Assembly: GCA_009859145.1 (NCBI GenBank)
Contig: VRVR01000030.1
Coordinates: forward strand, 115,097 to 179,096
Source: Andalucia godoyi
Taxonomy: Eukaryota; Discoba; Jakobea; Jakobida; Andaluciidae
DNA: 64,000 nt
Direction: 5' to 3'
Shown: positions 29,501-36,277 of the stretch, piece by piece
Numbering within the stretch: the first letter of the stretch is position 1
How the letters are laid out: each line of letters begins with the position of its first letter
Program-made: the position numbers and the translations under genes
Notes under the pieces: model-generated
Seen by the model: only the letters and a program-made list of their open reading frames with translations
What the model was told of the DNA's origin: nothing
The model's database searches: none

Positions 29501-30141
29501 TGTCGCTAATTCTCCAAAGCACATCGGAGAGTCCTCAAAAGAGACGACGAACGGTTGTGTTGACGTCTCCGACTTCACCAGCGCACTCCTCTTCGCAGCG
29601 TTTGCTCTCGAGAATGAAGATGATCTGGAATGAAGAGTGTTCTGCGAAGTTCTCGTTTGACGATATCCCGTACTATTACGCCGAGATGAAGACAGATTTT
29701 CTTCGACACGGTGGGAATATGTGTTTCAAGAATGCCGAAGACAGGTATGTTTCCGTCGTCCGCTATGTCCGAAATGTTGTGTGTTCAGAAAGTGGAATTT
29801 CGCAGCTTGTGAAACAATCTCTGACAATCTCACAGCGTTGGGCCAACATGACTGCAAGAGAGAGAGCGGTTGAGTTCGATGGTCTGTCACCAGCGGCGCC
29901 GCGGGACGCCAGTGACATCCCTTCTCTGGACGACGACGACGACGACGACAGTGGTGGTGGTGGTGGTGATGATGATGATGATGATGATCCGTCGTCATCG
30001 CTGCGCGACATCGATGATACACGCCGGTTTTATGACAGCGAATCCAGTGACGATGGACCAATTGCAATGCCTCAAGAACGGATGCGATCTCGCATGAACG
30101 CCACGTACCATCTTACAATGTCTTCAGAAGACGAATTATAA
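26521..30141 (+). CDS. Large alpha-solenoid protein, FANCD2/FANCI-like candidate
   Basis: 1206 residues starting at ATG 26521, after a purine-rich leader. It is helical throughout with a regular leucine/phenylalanine pattern of solenoid repeats and no catalytic motif. The C-terminus is acidic and low-complexity (DDDDDDDSGGGGG, then DDDDDDD, and a final SESSDD...SSEDEL). Size, all-helical fold, a segment NTVLIYLRKHIVHRSLSIRM resembling the IRKQLSS...KYKxIGI block of FANCD2, and the acidic tail make the FANCD2/FANCI pair the best guess; I cannot separate the two or exclude another solenoid protein. A monoubiquitination lysine cannot be assigned by eye. Confidence 0.4.
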   Translation: MVTEDSELPLLLLQDSNRCDAAFEDAIGVVVSAERNAKVWDYLFGQILASCCKCSVAMVSCVLDALESQDLDSCLLSACSNFIVDLVALESDNPDGNFAGLLEVFFKRLVRLPPRLLVSFLELFKISSTTFAANRPAYVRLLNYCVSVMNSVCEDMLPSYFSFVLSSIWCLNDRKRRTSLAKARRILGKIESPDALSLVLEVTRCMIDSADRISVFLFCSFADRRALDAPLSATDFFMLMQLMERQNLRSKVVDLVSASFQKFPRSLFSIVCPKYDALLTQHYENICLLFGQMAKQAHVVTKWFASTLIASVPACAGRILALLMNLELYKHAAFCIVQCPAVEKETFQSQMLDNLYAFGGSDPPRDHIFYFAQVAIECCAQNAASSYLNTVLIYLRKHIVHRSLSIRMFCIYLSLWCVRKGFVGSIASVNMLKSFDKQSAALLALPLIDFYRICGSQFDAGTRAQYDSLFLNPVRTMFVDLEKRALRFPIRQCSPDALLALSSILTLDVLENRIDLQHILGFQLLRSAPAIEDPEMWSKDGISLESFESFMIENFAFVWLRLRVACQFASKLSNFAVLYAGLIDDFQNLLNYLSSFDDVCCKCLKSKDFCMTSIPQLSRSIMSIQCVVCDVFQPSLHMDQLLSWSSFPADVLQDRLEHVLGIARPPASALPKIHGALLKLDGACFARLPAQFCDFRVFESADYTKGQMEGKRSKVDFGLETQFLSESFRDVLLIELQTTAIPLLDHAFSEQDPVALLVVARSVEVYRRNLAEREMKFSLDVPAILQKILVNLRLPDRQSLSAGFVASVIHLLEKLFRSTELQIPILNICLFLSTSQLSFIGNHDYAPEIDYLRRSVHQKSMPGMAVSAELVWRVISSFGGLSRVEAFQYFFYFACRSGKDNGFQTSSVFDDCVERFQLGILKWGIEQSAESKLLTEQLLQAGCYILMTRVTADSSTVSISRLPLHFLVDFAVSVMESAKFVDFHPYALFMIASLSLILQSTSESPQKRRRTVVLTSPTSPAHSSSQRLLSRMKMIWNEECSAKFSFDDIPYYYAEMKTDFLRHGGNMCFKNAEDRYVSVVRYVRNVVCSESGISQLVKQSLTISQRWANMTARERAVEFDGLSPAAPRDASDIPSLDDDDDDDSGGGGGDDDDDDDPSSSLRDIDDTRRFYDSESSDDGPIAMPQERMRSRMNATYHLTMSSEDEL

Positions 30142-30329
30142 AGCATGCGCCATTCTATTACACCATCTTTCCAGGAAAAGTATGCTTTTCATCGTTTTCG
30201 ATTTTGTAATTTACAAGGTCTGCGATGGCACATCGCCAATGTCCGCATGCCGTCCATATTCCCGCAGCTTTCGCTTTCGAAGCTGAAAGGGCTGCGACAT
30301 TCTGCAGTGAACAGTTTTTTATCTCAGAG

Positions 30330-31712
30330 TTACTCGGTGGACGGCTTGAAATCCTTAATCTTGGTGGTGGTTTTGAGGTTCTTTTGGAGCGCATCTGTCC
30401 AGAACGGCTCTTCCTGACGACCGGTTGCACGGCACCATGCGGCATAGAGGACGTATGCCATTTCGACTAGAATGGCATTTCCCTCTTCCACAGAAATGGG
30501 ATCATTGTCTCGAGATTTGTGGTCGACTACGTACGTGAGAGAATGGACAGTTTTCTCGACGCCTCCCGTGGTGGCAACGGTAGCCGGATGGTCGCGCTCG
30601 GGACGCGGCTTCTTCCAAGACGGAAGATCGAGCGACGGCAGGCTGACGGAAGGCGCCGTCAGACTGACCTTTGGAATTTTGATACCTTTGATAGGAATCT
30701 TGGATACCAGCCGCATTCCTGGAATTAGTCCGAGCAAGATGGAGCCGATGGGCTTGAACACTTTCACAAACTTCGGGTGCAGTCGCGACTTTTCCGGTTC
30801 ACGAAGCCAGATGACCAGCTTGAGGGGTGCGTCCGACTCGGAAGCGTCGTACAGATCAATGGCCAGGATTTCGGAAAAGTCGTGTTCGCGATACTTTTTA
30901 GCTTCCGCGCCAAACGTGAAGAATCCAGACTCTGTAATCATGAGTCCTCGTGTTTGCTTGCGACCACGAACGTTGATCTTGATGGTGTTCCAGTAAACAA
31001 GACCGTCCCCTGCCTTTTCCTTGAGCGAAGTCCTGATCGACTCGGGTGCGGTGTAGAACCCAGCTCCTTCCTTTGACACTAAGTCCTTGATCCTCCAGTA
31101 CGAGTACGATGCGGATTCCAGCTGTTCGAGCTTCATCTCGGGATGACTGCGGAGTGCTGCTGAGACGATGTAGCCTCGATGCTCACCTTCGGAAGGATAC
31201 TCGGTCATCGCACCGAGCAAGGCAATCGAGATCTCTACCGTCTTGCCATGAACCGAAAACCCCTGCTTATCTGTGTCGTCGCCGCAGGACGTGATCTTGA
31301 TTTCCTCAATTTCTTCCTTCACAATGGTTGCTAGCTTTGTCGATTCATACCAGAAGATCTGTTCCAAGCCCGAAACAATGCGATTTCCCGTGTACATCCA
31401 GTTTGATTCAGAGCATGCATTCAAAGCATCCTCATTCTCAAGAACAGAGTCGTCGAGCGAGAACGTGATGTTGCAAGCAAATGCAGACAGCTTCTCCTTT
31501 GCATGCGCTTCAAACTCTGAAAAATCAGAGCTGCTGCTTCCTCCACTGCCCGCCTCGCCACGGAGTGCTGCTCGGTGATCTTTGTTCAGCTCACGAACTT
31601 TGGACTGGTATTCCGTTGCATGCGCCTTGGCATTTAAAGGATCTCCCTTTACTTTCTCCTGGTATTCTTTCCGAGCTGCCGTCAGCTGAGCTTGAAACTC
31701 TGCACCAGTCAT
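30330..31712 (-). CDS. Uncharacterised protein with PH/TH1-like segment
   Basis: 460 residues from ATG 31712 (an upstream in-frame extension lacks an ATG). An N-terminal helical, charged part (1-55) is followed by a Ser/Gly linker, a mixed domain, and then TIKINVRGRKQTRGLMITES (about 255-275), which resembles the R-K-x-Q-x-R-x-L-x-(I/L)-T strand pair of myosin-I TH1 and other PH-like domains. Residues about 330-375 contain KIPIKGIKIPKVSLTAPSVS, a beta-prone, basic, repeat-like stretch that could bind membrane. Tentative membrane-associated adaptor; no family named. The stop lies 188 bases from the convergent solenoid gene. Confidence 0.5.
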   Translation of the reverse strand: MTGAEFQAQLTAARKEYQEKVKGDPLNAKAHATEYQSKVRELNKDHRAALRGEAGSGGSSSSDFSEFEAHAKEKLSAFACNITFSLDDSVLENEDALNACSESNWMYTGNRIVSGLEQIFWYESTKLATIVKEEIEEIKITSCGDDTDKQGFSVHGKTVEISIALLGAMTEYPSEGEHRGYIVSAALRSHPEMKLEQLESASYSYWRIKDLVSKEGAGFYTAPESIRTSLKEKAGDGLVYWNTIKINVRGRKQTRGLMITESGFFTFGAEAKKYREHDFSEILAIDLYDASESDAPLKLVIWLREPEKSRLHPKFVKVFKPIGSILLGLIPGMRLVSKIPIKGIKIPKVSLTAPSVSLPSLDLPSWKKPRPERDHPATVATTGGVEKTVHSLTYVVDHKSRDNDPISVEEGNAILVEMAYVLYAAWCRATGRQEEPFWTDALQKNLKTTTKIKDFKPSTE

Positions 31713-32206
31713 TGCTCTCCCTTCAAATCTCTCTAAAGTTCGCACTCACTCTCACACACATACATAAACATACTCGCTCACTCTCACACAATCTCTCTCT
31801 TTGACAATCGGAGGTTGGAGGTTGGAGGTCGGAGGTCGGAGGTCGGAGATTGACGCGTTCGGTGCGTCTCCGACACTCCCCGTTGACCGCCGCCAGTCTC
31901 TCTGCAATCGAGAGTCGTGGCGGGGGCTCTAGGAAAGTACTGCACATGCCTAGTGTTCCTGGCTTGTCGAACACCCGGAACTCGACGAAAAAAGCTCAGG
32001 TGAGCTCCGCCGGCCGACCGCCAGTATGCACACGCAAAATGCTTACATCCCGCACTACGGGAATGGTGTTTCCTATGATACATGCAGAAGAAGAGAGAGG
32101 GCTTCAGAACCTTCCATGAATCGCAAACCCAGTAATGAATTAATGCAATAAAAATAAAAACAATATGCAAGGCACGTCCGTGTTGGGGTTCGTTCATTCG
32201 CTTCGT
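31713..32206. other. Intergenic region with GGAGGTC repeats
   Basis: Begins with CT/CA-rich 5' flank of the minus-strand gene, then a 7-bp tandem repeat at about 31809-31850 and GC-rich sequence with no convincing frame. Confidence 0.5.
31809..31850. repeat. 7-bp tandem repeat GGAGGTC/GGAGGTT
   Basis: Six copies with T/C variation at the last positions. Confidence 0.9.
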
Positions 32207-33208
32207 CTACGAGGACGATTGGGAAGATTCCGTGTCTATTCGAAAAACCGCATGCATAAACACTCTGTGCAGCTTGAGATTCTCTTTGCGATTCCGAACG
32301 AGTACCGTCTTGTACTCGAGCTCCTCTACAACAAATCCATGTGCCCCAACGATCCTGACCAGCTGGTCCTTTGAAAAGTACACTGCGATTGTCCCGTCGT
32401 GCCGCACGTACGCATTTTCCCCAATGCGAGGACACTTCCCTTCGTACTTGAATTGCTTCTCGTCCAAGAACCCGTAGTCCCGGATCACTAATCTAGATGC
32501 TGCATTACTTTTAAGAACCCTTCGGATATGCCGCAAACACACGCTCATCTGGTCTTCTGTCATGGTTGAGATCACAAACACTAGCAACACCCGATCAACC
32601 GATTCTGCAGGCAACAGCCTGTGCTGCTCAGCCGTGAACTCTGGACAAGACGCATCCAAAACCCCAAACTCCAGCTTTCCCTGCGCTCCGGAGCCGAGCC
32701 GATCTGCAACGTCTCTCTGCAGCAGCTCAATGGCTCTTGGGCAGCTATCGGTGCAAATAAACCTCCAAGAAGGATTGTGCTTCATGAGAGGTAACGTAGC
32801 GGATCCGTACCCACACCCACAATCCCACACCGTCTTCGGCTCATGATCTCCCCAAAGCTCAGCACATCGAATATGATCCAAACAGACAAACTCCTGAAAA
32901 AGATACGACTTCAGTGGAAAAAACTGGATTCCCCGCTGTTCATAATGCTTGATCCATGCAGCATGAACAGAGGTCCTAAACATTTCAATATCCGCTGGTG
33001 ACGCTAATGGCGCCTGATTGACGGATCCGGAATGTTGAGAAAGTTCACGATCCCAATCGAAATCATTCGGGTGAAAAAATGGGTTTTCTCGAAAGTGACC
33101 AGTCAATGGCAAATTCCAGGCAGACGACTCTGGACTCTTGTTTTCTTCAGCTTGCTGAGAAGCAGCAACATCCTCCATCTCCGCGGTGCCTTCTTGCACC
33201 CACTGCAT
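32207..33208 (-). CDS. Divergent METTL2/6/8-type methyltransferase
   Basis: 333 residues from ATG 33208. The order matches the tRNA m3C enzymes: WIKHYEQRGIQFFPLKSYLFQEF in place of the usual W..FY....FFKDRHWL..EF, the SAM loop VWDCGCGYGSATLPLM, VLLVFVISTM, LVIRDYGFLDE, and ENAYVRHDGTIAVYFSKDQL corresponding to ENFYVRQDGTRSYFF. The catalytic-region FFKDR is changed to FFPLK, and TRSYFF to TIAVYF, so its substrate may differ from that of the paralogue at 15.3-16.3 kb. An extra 90-residue N-terminal extension (acidic, Ser-rich) is present. Confidence 0.8.
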   Translation of the reverse strand: MQWVQEGTAEMEDVAASQQAEENKSPESSAWNLPLTGHFRENPFFHPNDFDWDRELSQHSGSVNQAPLASPADIEMFRTSVHAAWIKHYEQRGIQFFPLKSYLFQEFVCLDHIRCAELWGDHEPKTVWDCGCGYGSATLPLMKHNPSWRFICTDSCPRAIELLQRDVADRLGSGAQGKLEFGVLDASCPEFTAEQHRLLPAESVDRVLLVFVISTMTEDQMSVCLRHIRRVLKSNAASRLVIRDYGFLDEKQFKYEGKCPRIGENAYVRHDGTIAVYFSKDQLVRIVGAHGFVVEELEYKTVLVRNRKENLKLHRVFMHAVFRIDTESSQSSS

Positions 33209-34476
33209 CGTTTCCGTCCGTGGAAGGGTTCAAAAGCAATCTAAGTACGTAAAAGACCATTGAATAATGACACGTCATTGTCATGCACACGGAAGCACCA
33301 TACACAGACATGGTCGATACTGGCCGACACTAGCACGTTTGTTTTCACAGGAATTCGTGCTTACGCACGCTCGGCCAAAATTCAGCCGGTGACACAGGCT
33401 CCGCATTTTCGACACGATTTAACGCAGCATCCGTAGCCATCTATTCTATCATTCGTTGGTTTCACTTTTTTTGGTTTCACTTTTTTAATTCAAATATGGG
33501 GGTGAGTGCGCTGGGATGACGCATTCGCCTACGCCTACGCCGCTCGATACAGGGCCTCCTACGTCCCGCAGACCTCCTAAGAGACCACGTGTCACTACGC
33601 CTGCCGCCTCTTCCTCTCGTATCTCCAGGTGCATCAATCGCTGCAACTGAAGACACGAAAGCGCCTGCTGCTAAGACCGTCAGAATCAAAATGCACCCTT
33701 CTCAGGAACAACGTGTCACGCTGAGAAAGCGGCTCACCGATGGATCGAGATTGGGAACGGAGCGCGGAGCATTTATCTGAAGAACGCCGTGAGGCGTGTT
33801 GGGGGGCCTATCCCCCTTCCCGGCAACGGGATGCAAGACTGAATATGCATGTCTCTTCGTAGATATGCATGTTCAGTGTATAATGTAAGTGTACGACCGC
33901 GCAGCCCATGTGTGAAATTACCAAGACCGATGCAACCCGTATGCTATATCGGCGCGTGCATTTGGGCTGGGGGACTTGAATGCTTTTCGCGGCGACTGGG
34001 AGATTGGGGAAAAACTATGAACGGGCTTTGGGAATTGAGATCGGGACTTTTTTTTGGGCAATATGAGCATACGGATTAATCAGCTCATACGCTGGCTTTA
34101 AAATTGGACGCTCGTGCAAGAAGACTGCGCTGAGAACAAGGAACTCCGGGTACTTTATTCTTGCATGATCGGCCACCCTTTCGCCAACCAGCGTCTTGAA
34201 TCGGAAGATTGCGATGGTTGTAACCCGGAACCGGAATTCAGATCGGCGAAACGGAAAAAACATGAACCAAAAAGCCAGTGCGTCAGTGCACCTCCGCGCC
34301 TAAAAATAACAGTACTGGGTTGTGGAATGTGATGAGGAGGGGGAATTTGTTTATATAATGGTATGTGCTTGGTTCTTTTCCCTTCTGCAAACTCAACAAT
34401 GCAAAGCAGCAACCGAAACAAAAAAAAACAACAACAAAAAGGTGCTGGATAAGAACGTTGACAGAGAAGAATAGAC
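33209..34476. other. Second repeat island, upstream of hemerythrin
   Basis: Contains the internally deleted Fanzor element (separate entry). On either side: a direct repeat GGTTTCACTTTTTT at about 33459-33486, and, at 33900-34330, sequence with weak frames on both strands (for example minus 34015-34263) that I could not assign. The last 100 bases are the A-rich leader of the hemerythrin gene. Confidence 0.55.
33490..33900 (+). mobile_element. Internally deleted Fanzor element (copy 3, MITE-like)
   Basis: From ATG 33516 a frame reads MTHSPTPTPLDTGPPTSRRP then KRPRV, a basic nuclear-localisation-like stretch. After a frameshift it continues TEDTKAPAAKTVRIKMHPSQ then EQRVTLRKRL (33655-33740), which matches the N-terminal K.R+I+L.PT.EQ..L..W element of TnpB and Fanzor nucleases. 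Immediately after, in another frame, comes DRDWERSA, the C-terminal RuvC/DRDxN box, then SIYLKNAVRRVGG at the shared right end with hairpin GGGGGGCCTATCCCCC (33801-33816) and the box CAGTGTATAATGT (33872-33884). Thus the whole middle of the gene is missing: a non-autonomous derivative. Left boundary not defined. Confidence 0.65.
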
Positions 34477-34983
34477 ATGCCGACGTCGACATCGGCATCC
34501 GATTCCCCTGCCTTGGATGTGACTGAAAAGCCGATGACATGGACTCTTGCGCTTCCGGAGGGCGATCCGTCGCACGACCTGATCAAGTGGGGGCCGTCGT
34601 TGGAGCTTGGAGTGAAGATGATTGATGACCAGCACAAGGTGCTTGTGACAATTCTGAATCGGATCGCAGAGTACTTGGCGGATGGCGTGGAGCCGTGGGT
34701 AGTGGGTGTCGTGATTCAGGAGTTAGAGACGTACACACATCTACATTTTTCATGCGAAGAGCAGTTGATGCATCGGTACGGGTACAAGGAGGAGGAGAGC
34801 CACGAAAAGAAGCATCACTGGTTCATCCAACAGTTGCGGGAAGCATGCGAACGGTACAAGAACGGAGACTCGGTGCAGGTGGTTCGCGAACTCAAGACTT
34901 TCCTTAAAGACTGGCTCACAACGCACATCCTCAGCTCCGATCGCGAACTCGCAAAGTTTCTCAATGCCAAGGGTGTCAAATAG
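34477..34983 (+). CDS. Hemerythrin-domain protein (bacteriohemerythrin type)
   Basis: 168 residues. The domain (about 35-165) has every di-iron ligand of the family: MIDDQHK (His53), YTHLHFSCEEQLM (His90 and Glu94), SHEKKHHWF (His109 and His113) and LTTHILSSDRELAKFL (His150 and Asp155). KWGPSLELGVKMIDDQH is the canonical entry. A 30-residue Ser/Thr/Pro tail precedes it. Such proteins bind O2 or act as iron or oxygen sensors; single-domain forms are common in bacteria and scattered in protists, so acquisition by transfer is possible. No signal peptide. It lies just downstream of the deleted Fanzor element. Confidence 0.92.
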   Translation: MPTSTSASDSPALDVTEKPMTWTLALPEGDPSHDLIKWGPSLELGVKMIDDQHKVLVTILNRIAEYLADGVEPWVVGVVIQELETYTHLHFSCEEQLMHRYGYKEEESHEKKHHWFIQQLREACERYKNGDSVQVVRELKTFLKDWLTTHILSSDRELAKFLNAKGVK

Positions 34984-35371
34984 GCATAGTTAACAGTAGA
35001 TCTCCTTCGTGCTTCGCGCTGTTCCCAGTAGCAAGCGTCGATCAGTATTTTGCTTTTTATGTTTAAAAATAATTCAATAAAAGAAACACAAACACGAACG
35101 GCTTTTTGATGCCAGCCTCTGCCGCAAAAACAAACCAGGAAACTGCTGTAGAGTAGGGCACAATACAAAAAGCAATAAGAATGAAACAGTGGGCGGTTTG
35201 TGGGCTTTCCCAATTCCCATTTGGCTTATTTACCTATTTATTTTATTTATATTATTTTGGATGCATTTGTTTAATTTGTTAATTAGTTTATAGATTTTTG
35301 CAGTTGTTCGTATTAGTGGGTATACTACTTATTTGTTTGTTTGGTCATCAGCTTCTGAACCGGGTAGGGAA
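34984..35371. other. AT-rich intergenic region
   Basis: 388 bases containing an AATAAA signal at 35078-35083 after the hemerythrin stop and a strongly AT-rich block at 35220-35330 before the LC1 start. Confidence 0.5.
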
Positions 35372-35959
35372 ATGTCAAAGTCGACGGTGAAGGATGCGAT
35401 TAAGAAGTGGGAAGATAAACATCCGGACCAGAAAGCTGTGGACTCGGAGGTTGTGAAGCTGTATGGAATGATGCCTCCGTTGGACAAATGCGATGGGATC
35501 CAAGTCTTGAAGAATGTTCGTCAGCTTTCGCTTTCCACAAACTGCATTGAAAAGATCTCGAACTTGCAAGGATTGGACAAGCTGGAGATTCTTTCTCTTG
35601 GAAGAAACAACATTAAGAATTTGGGTGGTTTGGAAGCAGTGTCGGACACTTTGCAGCAGCTTTGGATTAGTTACAACAACATTGAAAAGCTGAATGGAAT
35701 TGAAAAGATGAAAAATCTGAGGATTCTGTACATGGCGAACAACAAGGTTGCGTCTTGGGCGGAATTCGAGAGATTGAAGCAGCTCCCTGTGCTGGAAGAA
35801 CTGCTCTTCACGGGAAATCCGCTGGAGCGAACACACTTTGAGCAAGGCGATTGGCGCTTGCAGGTCATCCGCAGACTGCCAAGTCTCAAGAAACTCGATG
35901 GAAAACCGATCGATCCCGAAGAAAGAGAGGCTGCACAGGGAGGAGAAGCATCGGCTTGA
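35372..35959 (+). CDS. DNAL1: Axonemal dynein light chain 1 (LC1/DNAL1)
   Basis: 195 residues from ATG 35372 ([18 protein letters not shown]). The protein is a leucine-rich repeat light chain: [29 protein letters not shown] is the family start, then LRRs with [24 protein letters not shown] and [11 protein letters not shown], and the capping end [12 protein letters not shown]...[13 protein letters not shown]. Length and order equal human DNAL1 (190). LC1 binds the microtubule-binding domain region of the gamma heavy chain of outer-arm dynein, so the organism builds motile cilia with outer arms. Confidence 0.96.
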   Translation: MSKSTVKDAIKKWEDKHPDQKAVDSEVVKLYGMMPPLDKCDGIQVLKNVRQLSLSTNCIEKISNLQGLDKLEILSLGRNNIKNLGGLEAVSDTLQQLWISYNNIEKLNGIEKMKNLRILYMANNKVASWAEFERLKQLPVLEELLFTGNPLERTHFEQGDWRLQVIRRLPSLKKLDGKPIDPEEREAAQGGEASA

Positions 35960-36277
35960 TGATTCACGCATTTTTTTGTACAAAAAGAAAAGAAAAGATA
36001 AAGATAAACAACAAAATAAACAAAACAAGAAGAAGCATCCCACTTCGTCATCTGATCATTTCCTTGTGTGTTGTTGCTCTTCGTTTTGAAGCCTGCAGAA
36101 TCTCTGCTCACGTTGTACGCCAATATGGAAAAAAACAGACAAGCCAGACAGACAAACAAATCAGTTTATTATCAAATGAATGACACGAACATGATGATAG
36201 TACACACGGCGACACACGGCGACACACACACACACACACACACACAACAGAGAGAGGGAGGATGCCCTCTCGATTCC
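35960..36277. other. Intergenic region with (CA)n tract
   Basis: 3' flanks of two convergent genes, with A-rich DNA and a (CA)n tract at about 36224-36246. Confidence 0.5.

Noticed and set aside
34015-34332. Frames on both strands upstream of hemerythrin
   Set aside because: Short, overlapping, no start context or motif; probably repeat debris.
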